Shown one piece after another: positions 21,694-33,905 of a stretch of 64,000 bases of DNA. The translations under genes and the position numbers were made by a program. The DNA comes from Cunninghamia lanceolata (Eukaryota > Streptophyta > Pinopsida > Cupressales > Cupressaceae), in NCBI GenBank assembly GCA_027924645.1, contig BSBN01000445.1, positions 6,183,001-6,247,000 of the forward strand. The letters are read 5' to 3'. Numbering within the stretch: the stretch's first letter is position 1; each line of letters begins with the position of its first letter. A model generated the notes under the pieces. The model saw only the letters and a list, made by a program, of their open reading frames with translations, was not told the DNA's origin and ran no database searches.

Positions 21694-22219
21694 ACTAGAA
21701 TTACCTCTCCTCCTTCCTCTGGCATGGCCTCTTCCTCCTTTGTATCCATTATGTTATCCCCTTTCATCATTATTGTAATTGTTAGTATATGGTGCTTGAT
21801 TGGGTGGTGTGTTTTGTAATGTATTCACATTTCTTTGGTTTCCCTAGCTAGGAGCTTTATATCTGTGATTTTGGTTATAGAGAGCTCTTGCAGCCAACCC
21901 CTTAACATACACCATCTCTTGGTCAATTGTTCTATTATTGTGGTGGGCATTGCACTAGGGTTCATGGTCATCTTCTTCAATGCGTAGTATTAATAGTTGT
22001 GATGGGAAATCTTCAATTTCATGGTCATCCCATTCACTGTAGACACTCAATACAATGTATTGTTCCTTCTAGATGTTGTCTTAAGGTCTACTTTTAGTGT
22101 GGCAACATTATTTTCCCCTTTCATCATAGGGCATTCTTTTCTGAGATATCCTTCCCTTGTGTATTATGTGCACCATATCTTAGGCCTCGGCCTCTACTAT
22201 CTGTTATCCTTTCTTATTA

Positions 22220-23819
22220 GTATTTATTATTTTAGTTTTAATTGCTCCAATTCTATTTTTAGTCTCTCCAACTCTATGTTTTCCTTTACTTTGTTAGTTC
22301 TCCACCATGTTTGGGCTTCAATATAGCAAGCCAAATTGACCACTTTAGAGTAGGATGTAGAGGTTTTTCCATCAAGGGTTGTCCTAATTTTAAGAGCTAC
22401 TCCTGATACAAACCATTCAATGCATTGTTTTTATATTAATGGTTCTTCTAGTTTCCTAGAAACTTCTTTGAATCTTTTATCGAACTCTTTTATAGATTTC
22501 CCCTCTTTATGTACTAGATCTCTCATCTTGTTGACTTGTCTAGTAGGGATCTCATGAGATTTAAAATTATCCAAGAATGCTTTTCTTACCTCATCCCATT
22601 CTTTATCATGTTGTGGATAGGTTTTTTTGTACCAATTCAAAGCATCACTTCTAAGTGTCCCCACAAAATCAAATAGTTTAGCTTGGTCTTTGTTTACGTT
22701 CTTCATTTTCCAAATTGATTCCAAGACAAATATATGTTCTTCTACCTCAATGGTGTCCTTACCAAATATTGGTACTTTGATAGGAGAATCCATTTTAGGT
22801 TTTGGTTGTTGTTTTTCTTGTTTGCAGTGTGTTTTGCTTATTGTCTCTTTTGGTTTCTTAGGAGTTCTTTGCAGTAAGGGTTTACTTTCCCTTCCTTTGT
22901 CTCTTCTCAATTTTATATCAAAATACTCTTTTCCTAACACTACTTCACAATTCCTTACAATCTTTTCTTCTTCCTCTTCTTATTTATTCAATTCTTCATT
23001 GTTATCTTGTGTTGAAATTTTTCTTGATTTATATGGCACTTGGGGTGATGCCTAGTCAGGGGGTTGTACCTCTTCAAAGTTTCATTTTGTTCTAAGGTTT
23101 GGTTAGTGGTGTCAGTTCACTTCTCTATCCTATTCCAATTGACATGAAATTGGTGTTGTCAAGTATCACATGTACTTCTTCTTCTCTTGTTCTTCTCACA
23201 CTTATATTTACCAATTTTTCTAAGTACTCCACATAAAAATTTAGAGGTTGGAGATTCCTTATAGGGTTCAGTATTTGTTCCCAGTTTTCATCAATCTTGA
23301 TCTAAATATTAGAGAATTCAAGTTGAATGTATGGTGCCCTACTTAATGGTAGTAGGGTTAGGATTTTTATTCTATTGTATGCCTCTTCCCATGTCTTCCT
23401 AGAATTGTCATAAGTGGTAAGGCTCCCTTCTAGGTTTTTTAGAATCTCAGTAGCCTTGTCAATATGTAAACTCATTTGTTTCAAAGTGTTGTATATATTT
23501 GTCTCTATTGTATTGGTTGTAGCCCCTATGGCATGTTCATCTACTTTCTCAAAATTAGGTGAATTAGTATTTTGTTGTTCGGTTGCACCCATAGTGGCAT
23601 GCTCAAAATCATCATCATTGGCATGCTCAACTTCTTTCTCTATCTCCTTTGCTACCGCTACCTTCCTAGCTCATTCCATTTCCAACTCTTTTACCTTTTG
23701 TATCCTTTTGCAGTATCTTTCCTGACATTCATGGGTTTCCTTTCTTCCATGTCCATGTCCATAGTTATTTTTATTGTTTTGCTAATCTCCCTTAATTTCT
23801 TGTTATCCCCCTTGGCCAT
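22220..23819 (-). pseudogene. Gypsy-G gag (broken)
   Basis: Likely start is the ATG at 23819 (MAKGDNKKLREISKTIK), the first after the LTR. A frameshift near 23690 leads into the segment ending at 23302, then, beyond a gap of stops, the 170-codon segment 22431-22940. That one holds the retrotransposon capsid core: PIFGKDTIEVEEHIF, FVGTLRSDALNWYKKTY and EWDEVRKAFLDNF. Capsid-like sequence continues to 22220 after a stop (WFVSGVALKIRTTLDG, then a Lys/Glu/Leu-rich helix). The zinc knuckle lies 530 bp further on. Gag would build the element's particle. Confidence 0.8.
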
Positions 23820-24117
23820 GGGTGGTTAAGATATGGGTTTTCATTATTCCTTTTGTATCCCTTGGTCATCTTACTTTGAATGGTTACATCTTTTCAAGGA
23901 TCTTTTTAGATCCCCCCCTTCCCATTTTTCATCCCTTAGTTGTGTGCCCCCTCTCAAAAAGGTAGGACGTAAAACATTATTCTACATAGCATAAAAAAAA
24001 TTTGTTGCCTTTTTATATTTCCCTCTTTTAACTATTTTCTATTCCACACTTTTCCTCCTTTTATTTATCTTATCTATTCTTCAAAACTCTTACCAGGCTC
24101 ACAACAATGGAACTAAA

Positions 24118-24640
24118 TGTTGGCAAGAGAAATGGGATCACAGTCCCGAGATCTGAACCTACGTTACTCTTATGTAGTCTATTTATACCCTAGAAGAGCC
24201 AGTGATAGAATAACAGATAAATGAGGTAGGATCTATTTATACCCTAGAAGAGTCAGTGTTAGAATAATAAATAAATGTGGTAGGAAATAACATAGTGCGG
24301 TAAGATTACATCATATATAACATATCATATACATCTAACACATTCAAAATTTACTCCATAATCCTTATGTCTCCATTATATTTCTATCATCAATACATAT
24401 TACAATAGGCAGGTTTGAGTCTCTGCTCTATCATATATTCTCTATATTCCTCTCTTTCTTACATCTTAACTTGTTATTCTTATACATTATATTACAATAG
24501 TGACATGTCTCTTAAAAAATAGTCTTATATTTACTAGCCCTAGTTAGCCTTGTGCTCCGCATTCCTTTTACGGTGAGTTACGGTAGCTTTTCCTTCATGC
24601 TCTGTATCTTGCCAATAGCAAGGTACGAAAGTACCCTACA
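24118..24640 (-). repeat. Probable Gypsy-G 5' LTR
   Basis: Bounded by TG at 24118 (TGTTGGCAAGAG) and by CCCTACA at 24640, so the minus strand runs from TGTAGGGTAC to CTTGCCAACA. It lies 300 bp upstream of the gag start. Near its outer end is the hairpin GGTACGAAAGTACC. The right-hand limit is inferred from the TG/CA rule because no second copy is in the window. Confidence 0.5.
24178..24285 (-). promoter_or_regulatory. Tandemly duplicated core promoter in the Gypsy-G LTR
   Basis: Two direct 54-bp repeats, 24178-24231 and 24232-24285, differ at only a handful of bases. Each carries a minus-strand TATA box (GGTATAAATAG) at 24179-24189 and 24233-24243. Their position near the downstream end of the LTR fits a promoter with a short R-U5. 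Confidence 0.65.
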
Positions 24641-25293
24641 GAACTACCAATATACATAGAATAAACATAGAAACCAAGAGTTAAAAAAAAAGTGAACTAC
24701 GATATTACCTAATGGATAATAATATGCATTGAGTAGATAAAGTGATGTGCCACAGATTTTGTCGATGCCTACATAATCCAAAATATTCTACCTATGCAGG
24801 CAATATTCCTTGCAATCTGTATGATTGAGGATGGGAACTTTTTTTTATGGCCTCAGGCAAAAGTGTCTAATTTTGATGAATTGAAAGTCATTCCTTAGGT
24901 TCTTGGGTCTTTTAGATGTGATGGAAAGGTTAGATTTGACCCAAAATGCTCCAAATTGTAGCTACCTCCTAGATCTTGTAGCCACCTCCCAACTTCAAAC
25001 CCTTATAGATTTGGCCTCTAATGTCCAATTTGGACAAATCAAAAGGATAAACTGACCTTCTTGGAACACAATGAATTCAATGGCAAGCTCAGATTTGTAT
25101 GAACATGCTCTAAAATGAAGCTACAATACAAACCACAAAGAATAAACCCTCCCAAATCTGGGATTTCTATCAAGTTTTTGTGATTCTCTAGGTCATCATA
25201 ATATGCAAGAGAAGAGCATACTCAACTTTTAAAGATATACATAGATTTGCATCCTAAACCTCTCAAAAAATACTAACATCAAGCAATCCTACA
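24641..25293. other. Unassigned sequence between Gypsy-G LTR and isolated LTR
   Basis: AT-rich, no coding signal. It should include the internal start of the element that owns the LTR at 25307-25653, since that LTR is followed on the minus strand by a primer-binding site, but no gag is visible. Confidence 0.4.
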
Positions 25294-25306
25294 TGCTCTG
25301 ATACCA
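25294..25306 (-). other. Primer-binding site of an isolated LTR
   Basis: The minus strand reads TGGTATCAGAGCA immediately after the LTR, a perfect 12-base initiator tRNA-Met site. Confidence 0.85.
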
Positions 25307-25653
25307 TGTAAGAGTTGGCTATGAAGGTAGCCACCCAAGATATAGGAGCTTCAATGAAAGCACAAGAGAGCCCTAAGATGAAAGAATAATTCTATTCTAT
25401 CAAAGGATGCAATATGCATATAATATGTACATGATATTATGATATTACAATGAAAAGCCCTTGGTTATATAGACCAAGATGATACATAGGACAACATAAT
25501 TTTATGACAAGTGTCTTAATCTTATGACTTGAGACACAAACTGATAAGTATCATAAGTGTAACCTAAGGATGCCCTAAGTAAACTTAACTAGACAAGTGT
25601 GAATAAGACCTAATTTGGAACTAGTTAGATAATATACCCCATTCACACCAACA
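25307..25653 (-). repeat. Isolated 347-bp LTR
   Basis: Plus-strand ends are TGTAAGAG and CACCAACA, so in element orientation it begins TGTTGGTGTG and ends CTCTTACA. The adjoining primer-binding site shows it is a 5' LTR of a minus-strand copia-type or small non-autonomous element. No partner LTR is seen in the window, so the element is truncated. Confidence 0.7.
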
Positions 25654-27534
25654 TTATTCATTATCCCTATGTTACCTTAACCCCTTTTTATGTGTCCTTG
25701 CCCCTTCCTTATGCTTCCCTCATAGTTAAAATACCCATTTTTTCATTTCCAAAGTGATTTCTTTAAAAATTAAATGCTTGCTTATCCTCTCACAAGACTA
25801 GCTTTTTTATCTTGTTTCTTTTTAAATATTGCAAGTGTATAATCCAATTGAGCTAAAACCACCTCCCTTGATCTTATTTCTTTCTCCTCTTCCTTTCCAT
25901 CTAAGCTCACCTTCCTTGGGATATGGAGCAAGTATACCCCTACCAAGGTAGAGGTATAAGTACCCTACCCTCCCTAGGCTCCAATAATTAAATGAAACCT
26001 TATCTATGTCTGACTAAGCCTAGTTCAAGTTATTCCTACTCAAACTAATGAAAATTAGCTCCCAAAAATATATAATAGGAGCCTTCCTCTCATTTTCATG
26101 TCACACACTCAAGTTTCATGTTGCACTTTAGAATTCTTCTTTTTCATCTTGGAGTTTTAGAGCCTTAGATTTTTAGTCTATCATTGGAGAATCATCAACA
26201 AGATTTGGAGATCATTTATGCAACACTTTGAATCCATGGAGTAGCTTTTTGTTGTCATATTCCTCTCTTCATCCCTCTCATAGCCTTTCTTCTTCCACCT
26301 TCCAAATTTCCTTGCCAACCCTCCCTATTTTTCTCTAGACCTTAGTTTTCCCTTTCTCATTTCATCCCCCTTCAACCCTACACCATTCTTCTTTCCCTTT
26401 ATTTCCATCATGTTTCCCATTTCCTTCTCCCAACAAGTCCTAGTTTTCTTCTCTCTCTCCTAATTGATAAGCATAGTAGTGTTTGATTTTTATTTCAATT
26501 AACAATTTTATTTTTAGATTTGATTTCAATACTTCACTTCCATTACCATGGATTTATGTTTTAATCACCCAAAAGGGAGATAAGTGAGGCAATTTCCTCT
26601 CTAATATAACCACCTTGCATGGTTTTGATTATTAAACTTTGATTTACAGGTGATTTATTAGAAAATTGGTAAGGATTTGGTATTAAAGTGAGTTATATGA
26701 AATGATCAAGAGATCAAGTTGATAAAATTCTAAAAATATTTGGAAATTTTGAGCCAAGACACATGTGCCCCTACCTTGGTAGAGACACAACTACCCTAGG
26801 ACACTAAACCAACACCCTTAACCTAGTACCTACACAACTACCACTATAGAAGTATTAGTCATACAATCTTCAAATTTACTAGGGAGTTTTTTTAAATCTT
26901 GTTAAGCTTGTGTACTATTTTAATTTTGAAATTTTTCATCAGATGTAAGTTTTTAAAATTTTATTTTCTCTCTCCCATTTGCATGATTTTTCTTTGTCTT
27001 TGTACACTAGATTTTAAACATATTCATATTTTTCTCCTCTTTTTATCACCTAAAAACACCTAGCCTCAGTGTATCTAATGTCTTTAGCAAAACATTTCAT
27101 GAGGTTATATCAAATTCCATAACAATTTACATGTCATGTCTATGCCACTACATTTTGTGTACCTAGTTTCCAAGGCATCAAGATGCTAGCAAAGGTTGAT
27201 GAATTTGGTTTTATAGTTGCCAAATGCATTCGATTAAAACTTTTTGTGTCCTCTCAATATATCCATTTTGTGCATATCTACAATTAATAGTTTATATTCT
27301 TATTTTGTCCCTCGACACTATACATATTTATCATTGTTGTTTCCAAGCTCTTATTTGAACATGGATTGGGAGGATGCTTTCTAGGTTTTTAGAGAATAAA
27401 AATGTTTGCATATTGCATGATAAAATGTCAAAGTGCAAAAAATGTCTGCTTCCACATAAATAATTATTAAAACATCAAGATTTTTTCTTTATTTGCAAGC
27501 TGAGTGAGGTTTTGGGTCTTAAAAATGTATTTGT
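25654..27534. other. AT-rich spacer without recognised genes
   Basis: No open frame of note. Two short palindromic phrases, CCCTACCAAGGTAG (about 25933) and CCCTACCTTGGTAG (about 26768), and a TATATAATAGGAGCC phrase near 26070 suggest decayed LTR material, but I cannot define an element. The last five bases, TTTGT, are the Copia-B target duplication. Confidence 0.4.
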
Positions 27535-29115
27535 TGCTGAATGCACAAGACAACTGAGAGGGGGTGAGTCAATTGTATCAAAAAATTTAAACCCTCACAA
27601 ACATAATTAGTTCACTTAAACCCTTATTCTGTTATGAAGATTAAACATGAAAAATAGATAAAAAAACTTAATCACATCAACATCATGCACAAGAGAACAC
27701 TAGATTTTTACATGGAAAACCCTAAAAGGGAAAAACCACGGTAAGGATTAGCTAACAATATAAAGTAGTATCAATACCGAATTACAAATAGGATCACTGC
27801 CAAAAGGCTCACTACCCAAGGACTCACTATCCAAAGAAATGCTCACTACCAAAAGGGGACTCACTGCCATGAACTAATATGATAGCATCTACCACATGCC
27901 TAAGTTTAATTCCAATGAAGCACAACAATTATCATCTTTGTAGTCTCTCTGAAAATTATAGATGACTTATGCTCACTGTATTAGGTCTTTTGCCACATGA
28001 AAGTCCTTGTTGCCTCTTATTCAAATTCCCAACACAAACATCACCATCCTCACACACACACTTATACACACAAATCATTTACACTTATTTATATCAATCA
28101 TCAACCTTGAAACATTCACCAAGGTCGGAAACACAATCTACAACCTTTGAAGCAATCTCTAAGGTCGGCAAACATACAGAATTCAAATTAGGTCTGGACC
28201 TAAGCATTCCCACAGAGCAAAGTAATGAAGGTAGAACATTTCAAAGCTTAGTTTGGACCTAAAAACATCTTCACACACTTCAACATGCTTCCACAATCCA
28301 TGAAGCACATCTACAATTAGTGTTACCACCCAAGTCGACTAAACTTGTGTAAACACCAAGAACACTCAGGCACACGCTTCCAAGAACACAAACATAACTT
28401 GTGGATCAATAAAAATCCTTTAACATGATTTGGATATATCCACAAACAACATAAAATCACCTAGGAGCCAACAAATCTAGCTACAACAAATCTCACTTGG
28501 AGACAGTTCAAAACTGTTAACAACCAATACTGCCAAGCTCTGCTACTCAAGAAAACTACATTCTAAAGAACCAAATCACAAGTCCTTTGGATAGAACATA
28601 TATATGGACCTTATGAACACTCATCTAGAACCATAAGACCAAAAGCCAAACTGCAAAGAAATGCGGAGCAAAATACTTTCTCTCAGTCACATTGCAAACA
28701 CTACCAGGCACAATCTTCAAACTAGTGAACATAACTCTCAAACCACAACATTCAGGAGCACCAAATTATGGATTTAACATCATCAACCACTTCTCTAAAA
28801 CATATCCAAACCTCAAACTTTGGTAATCAACATAGAAGAAATGCAAAGCAAAAGTTCGGACAGTATCCTGCAAGCCAGAATACTTCTTCACAACACTGTC
28901 TTCAGTATTTATCAAATTTTCTCAAAAGCACTTGGAAACCTAGCAACAAGAACAATATGTTAACATCGTTAGCACTTATGCAATCCATTTAGATCATCTT
29001 AACATAATAACTCAATCAACTAACAATCAATGACATTAGAAGATACAGTTGACACCAATGAAAACACAAGCATGTCGACATCAATGACAACACCGATTAG
29101 CACATACTTGCAACA
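27535..29115 (-). repeat. Copia-B 3' LTR
   Basis: 1581 bp, TGCTGAATGC to TTGCAACA on the plus strand. It includes GAGAGGGGGTGAGTC near one end, the inverted motif pair GTGGAAAACCC / GGGAAAAACCAC (27710-27740; here GTGG reads ATGG) and a series of CTCACTGCC-type repeats (27790-27870). Confidence 0.9.
28084..28165 (-). promoter_or_regulatory. Copia-B LTR promoter region
   Basis: The minus strand has GATATAAATAAGTG, a TATA-like box, at 28084-28094. Directly upstream (28100-28165) are two tandem copies of a roughly 40-bp unit containing CCGACCTT; one has the core GCCGAC. The same arrangement occurs at 40408-40490 and at 58836-58920 in Copia-D, which supports a promoter role. Confidence 0.5.
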
Positions 29116-29128
29116 ATCTCCCCTTTTG
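29116..29128 (-). other. Copia-B polypurine tract
   Basis: The minus strand reads ACAAAAGGGGAGAT directly before the 3' LTR start TGTTGCAAG, a standard copia plus-strand primer. Confidence 0.8.
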
Positions 29129-29462
29129 TCATTGATGGCAACATATGATTTGAAAAACCATCATGAAATAATTCTTTACTAGTCTCACTCTCTCCCTTTC
29201 TTTTATACATCTTACTCTCCCTTTGTTTTTCACATGAACTCTCTCCCCCTTTGACATCAATGGCAAAGGGCAACACACCTTTTTCAAGCTTTCTCCCCCT
29301 AAGTAAGATATTGCACATACTTGCACTGATCTCAACTACTTTGAATACCTCCCCTTGACTACAACACTCTTCAATGCCACTACCTGCTACCCCTAAGAGG
29401 TAGCCTCCATCATCAGTCTAGAAAAGAATGATTTCTAAATCATACTAGACTGATGCACTTCC

Positions 29463-29662
29463 TTGTGCATCTAGTTCAACAGGGGTAATAACCCCTAGCT
29501 TCTCCTGAAGATACTCAAATGTATCCTTAGGAAGAGCCTTGGTGAATATGCTAGCACTTGATCTTTTGTAGGCACATACTCAAGCTTCACTTCTTTCTTT
29601 GCAATCTTCTCTCTCAGAAAGTGATAAGTGATAGAAATATGTTTTGTCCTTGAGTGCATCAT
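29463..29662 (-). pseudogene. Copia-B RNase H, C-terminal part
   Basis: The minus strand encodes HSRTKHISITYHFLREK, KKEVKLEYVPTKDQV, then after a one-base shift the expected ADIFTKPLP-type ending. It continues the RNase H segment at 35883-36469 across the Copia-C insertion; the last five bases (ATCAT) are the Copia-C target duplication. Confidence 0.85.
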
Positions 29663-30670
29663 TGAAAGGAAGCAAGGTATGTGGAAACACTTCCTACACT
29701 AATCTACTAAGGAAAGATTTATGCAATTTTTTACTTTTACAGTTACAGATTAAGATGCACATTAATAAAAAGATAATAACAACTTCCAAATGCAAACACA
29801 AAACTCACAACACAAGATATACGTGGGGAAAACCCTTTCAAGTAAAAAACCCCACACTCCAAAGTCACCCAATATATTATTTAGAAATCAAGAAGATTAG
29901 AATATACTTGTAGAGAAATCTTTTACAAGAGTATATCCAACTAGAGATCCAAGAGGTAACTCAACATCTATAAGATTCTTACACACAACCTCCATCTCTA
30001 GCTCTTGATAAATAGGAGATACAATATAGTAAACTGTTACCGATAATTACAAAACCATGAGCCAAAACCACCCAAAAGTGGCGCCCAAATTATCTCCAAT
30101 AAAAGATGCCTTGCGATGTGCCAAAACACACACCAACACATGTAACTCTCCCCTTTATAGCTCTTTTGTGTGTCCAACACATTTTTACATTTGCCAAAAA
30201 TAGGAGATCTAACATCCGGAGGTCATAACTTTTGATCTGGGTGTCTGATTGATGAACCGTTTGATGCATCAAAAATCTTGTGAAGAGATCTATTATCCTA
30301 TAACCTACTGTGTTGGTTATGACAACTTTTGGAGTATTTTGAGACTTCTAAGTGCCTCAAAATTGAGTTCAAAACTTTTTTGACAGTTTTCAAAAAACAA
30401 AAACTTTAATATCTTGTGATCCAGGTATGATCTTGAGTCGAAACTCACCCAAGATGTTTACTTAGTTGTTCCACACCTTCTAGGAAAATTTTAGGTCAAT
30501 CTGAGGTCAAATGTAAACTTACTAAAAATAGTAAGTCATGCCATTTTTAGCCCTTTTGGAAACTTTGAAGGTTCTAGATCATTCTTCAAGATAAAGGGTA
30601 TTCGAAAAGACCAAAACTAGGAAGAATAGTAACCGTTCAAAGTTGCAAGGTTGAGACACTTTTCTTAACA
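29663..30670 (-). repeat. Copia-C 3' LTR
   Basis: 1008 bp, TGAAAGGAAGC to CTTTTCTTAACA on the plus strand, followed by TTCTCCCACTTG, the complement of a copia purine tract. Identity to the partner is about nine in ten by eye. Confidence 0.9.
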
Positions 30671-30724
30671 TTCTCCCACTTGTCGAACACCTTGCAAGAG
30701 GAAAGGGAGTATCAACACCATGAT

Positions 30725-31522
30725 TTAATTGCTAGGGGCCAAGAGGCCCATAGACTTTGAACACCATCTGAACTTCTCTATGCTCATAGGTTTTGTCAAG
30801 GAATCTACAACATTCGTCAAAGTATCAACTTTCTCCAAGTTTACCTTCCCATCCTCTACCATGTCATGAACAAAATGGTACTCGACATCAATATGCTTAG
30901 TCCTCACATGGAAAGTAGGATTCTTCACCAAACATATGGCACTCTGACTGTCACAACAAATAGTAATCTTTCCTGTATCAAACCCAACATCAGAACACAA
31001 TCTCTTAAGCCAAATGGCTTCTTTACAAGCATGTGTTGCTACCATGTACTCAGCTTCAGTAGTGGATAAAGTGACCATAGGTTGTCGCTTACTCATCCAA
31101 CTAATAGCACCACCAAACATAGTGAACACATAAGCAATAGTGGATCTCCTGCTGTCAATGCCACCTACCAATCTGAATCCACAAATACAAATTGAATGCC
31201 GAGGTTCTATAGGATAACCATGATAACATAAGGAATACTCAGAAGTAGCCCACAAATATCTGAACACTCTCTTCACTGCATCCCAATGTACCCATCCAGG
31301 ATTAGCCATAAATCAACTAAGGACTCCCACTACTTCGGCAATGTCTGGTCTTGTACAGACCATCGCATACATCAAACTGCCAACTGCACTAGCATAAGGA
31401 ACTCTACTCATATCCCCTGTCTCAGAAGGAGACTTTGGACAATCTTCAACAGATAACTTTGTCCCCATTGTAACAAGAACAATCAAAGGTCTGCAATCCA
31501 CCATGTTGAATCTCTCCAACAC
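30725..31522 (-). pseudogene. Copia-C RNase H and pol connection
   Basis: The segment 31313-31522 has VPYASAVGSLMYAMVCTRPDI, separated by a single stop from 30725-31309, which carries MANPGWVHWDAVKRVFRYL, then RRSTIAYVFTMFGGAISWMS, LSTTEAEYMV (catalytic Glu), ICCDSQSAI (catalytic Asp) and KHIDVEYHFVHDMV. The first RNase H Asp lies in a short out-of-frame stretch, VDSDW, which in this frame reads FRLVG. Ends with LAPSN and a stop at 30725. Confidence 0.85.
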
Positions 31523-32250
31523 AGTCTTAACATACTTACTCTACCCTAACCAAAGTTTTATGTTTGCTTTGTCTCTTTTGATCTCCATTCCCAGAATGTA
31601 CCGAGCTGCCCCTAGATTTTTCATCTCAAACTACGCTAACAAATGAGACTTCAAATCAAAAATCAAACTTTTATCATTCCCAATGAGTAACATATCATTG
31701 ACATACAATGCAATAATGAGAATGTGATCATTGTCAAACTTGTAATAAACACAATGATCTGATTTCGATCTCTAAAATTCAATACTCAACACAAAGGGAT
31801 CAAACTTCTAGTACCACATCCTAGGAGATTGTTTCAAACCATACAAAGACTTTTTCAACTTGTAAACCAGATTTTCTTTACCTTTCACCACGTAGTGCTT
31901 TGGCTGTAACATATAGATTTCCTCCTCCAAGTCACCATGAAGAAATGTTGTCTTCACATCCATCTGTTCCACTTCTAGATCATACGCTAGTGCAAGAGAT
32001 AATAGGAACCAAATAGATGTTAGCTTTGCAATAGGAGAGAAAATCTCACCATAGTCAATTCCCTCGACCTAAGAATACCCCTTTGCAACCAATCTAGCCT
32101 TATATTTCTCAACACTACCATCTACACTGAATTTCTTTTTCAACACCCATTTGCATCCAACAGGTTTTTATCCTTCAGGCAAAGGCACCAAGTCCCAAGT
32201 ATTATTCTTTTCCAAAGAAGCCATCTCCTCTTCCATGGCCTCCTTCCAGG
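31523..32250 (-). pseudogene. Copia-C reverse transcriptase (broken, YVND)
   Basis: Translation across stops shows [51 protein letters not shown] and LYVNDMLLIG at 31689-31710. The catalytic YVDD motif has Asn in place of its first Asp (codon AAT, at 31694-31705), enough by itself to disable the polymerase. In-frame stops follow MWY and elsewhere. N-terminal residues overlap the open segment ending at 32168. Confidence 0.85.
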
Positions 32251-33486
32251 AACCTACATCTTTCATAACCATAGCCTCTTTCACAGTTCTAGGCTCATCA
32301 GTGTTAGAAATCAAAGAAAAAAAATAACTAGAATCATGCAATGAATAACCAAACTTATCAGGTTGTTGCCTTATCTGCATGGACCTCCTCAAAGATTGAG
32401 GTTGAGGTTTTTCATCTTCTTCTAAACTTTCAGAGCTACTAGAGCTCTCCTCATTATCAGGTCCAATAGATGTTTTTGGTTCAACTTTCTTAGGGGTGGA
32501 AGGAAGCTGAACCACATCATCTTTCTTCTCTTCTTTCTCTAGCTGCAAGACAATAGAAGAAGGATTGAGCTCTCTGAAGATCACACTTATGCTATACAAA
32601 ACTCTCTCAACCACTAGATCCCAATGATTGTACCCTTCCACACCGATGCCATAACTGATGAAGATACACTTCATAGCCTTGTTCTCCAACTTAGACCTCT
32701 TCTCCTTAGGCACGTGTGCATATGCCTCACAACCAAATACTTGAATATGTATTAATGAAGGATTTTTACCAGACCATACCTCCATAGGTGTCTTATCAAC
32801 AAGTGTTGATGTAGAAGACTTGTTAACTAGGTAACAAGTAGTAGCAATAGCTTCAATCCAGAACTTTTGTTCAAGACCAACTCCACTTAGCATACTCCTT
32901 GCCCTCTACATCAACGTTCTATTCATCCTCTCTACAACTCCATTCTATTGAGGGGTATACGGAGTTATCTTGTGCCTCTCAAGAACAAAACTCACCACCA
33001 TTGTCAGTCTTCAAACACAGTCTTTCTATTCTTTTGATTCTCTACAAGAGCTTTGAACTCTTTGAATCTATTAAAGACTTCAGATTTACTTCTAAGGAAA
33101 TACACCCATGTCCTTCTACTGTAGTCATCAATGAATGAAACAAAGTAAATAGATTTTGAAATTGAATGAACATTAATAGGACCAAACACATCATAATGAA
33201 TCAAGTCCAACACCTCATAAGATTTGTGAGAACTAGAATAAAACTGAACATGGTTTTGTTTTCCATAAATGCAATGTTCGCAAAAATTGAACTCAAGATT
33301 ACATTCATTCACACCCTCAACAAGATTTTTGTTTTTTAGGGTCTTCAAACCATTTTCACCAATATGACCAAGCCTTTGGTTCCATAACATTGTCTTCTCA
33401 ACTAGAAGTTTCATCTCCATAGAATGAGCAGCCTTAGGTACCCAAAAAGCATGACCATCAGAAGTAGATGCAATAGTCCTCTTCAC
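32168..33486 (-). pseudogene. Copia-C integrase and start of reverse transcriptase
   Basis: The segment 33004-33486 has the pre-integrase zinc region (NQRLGHIGENG, then CEHCIYGKQ, both Cys present), the first Asp in IHYDVFGP and FIDDYSRRTW. Frame breaks follow at 32894-33003 where the second Asp is expected. The segment 32168-32893 (241 codons) holds the integrase C-terminus (FWIEAIATTCYLVNKS, FGCEAYAHVPKEKR), an acidic Ser/Glu-rich linker (EESSSSSESLEEDEKPQPQ), and the reverse-transcriptase start WKEAMEEEMASLEKNNTWDL. Confidence 0.85.
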
Positions 33487-33591
33487 TACTAGTTCTAATG
33501 GTAAGGATGAAGACTTTGAAGCTCTCTTCTTTGAAACAGAGGTACTATTGCACTAAACTGCACATGCATCAAGCTAAAATAGAGTGTCAAT

Positions 33592-33905
33592 CTAAACACC
33601 CTTAGCCAACACGATAGATCCTCTAGTCATCTTGCATCCTCCATTCAAGAAAACAACCTGCACACCCACATCATTCAACTTACTTACAAAAAGAAGGTTC
33701 CATGTCAAACCAAGGATATGTAGAACACCATTGATTCCCTTCACTCGTTCATCAAGGAATCGAATCAAGACTCTTCCATGGCTAACAATCTTCAGGTGAG
33801 AATCATCACCCAAGTACACCTTTCCACCATCATATTCTTCATACTTCAAAAACTAACCCCAATGCGAGGTCGTGTGAAAGGATGCACCAGAGTCAATAAT
33901 CCATA
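33592..33905 (-). pseudogene. Copia-C aspartic protease
   Basis: WIIDSGASFHTT at the 3' end of the gag frame provides the intact DSG active site. The rest, YDGGKVYLGDDSHLKIVSHG and LHILGLTWNLLFVSKLND, is open in the next frame (33592-33849). A stop or frameshift at about 33850 separates the two. Confidence 0.8.

Larger units (their letters stand above)
7162..24640 (-). mobile_element. Gypsy-G, decayed Ty3/gypsy element (host of Element-F)
   Basis: Reading right to left: 5' LTR (24118-24640), gag (22220-23819), zinc knuckle, protease, an unexpected gag-like block (19690-20270), RNase H, integrase core, then integrase C-terminus at 7162-7511. About 6.7 kb belongs to it once Element-F is removed. 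I see no reverse-transcriptase motifs between protease and RNase H. Its 3' LTR is not in the window; the left side runs into the Copia-E LTR. All frames are broken. Confidence 0.75.

Noticed and set aside
22627..23055. 142-codon plus-strand ORF
   Set aside because: Antisense shadow of the Gypsy-G gag region.
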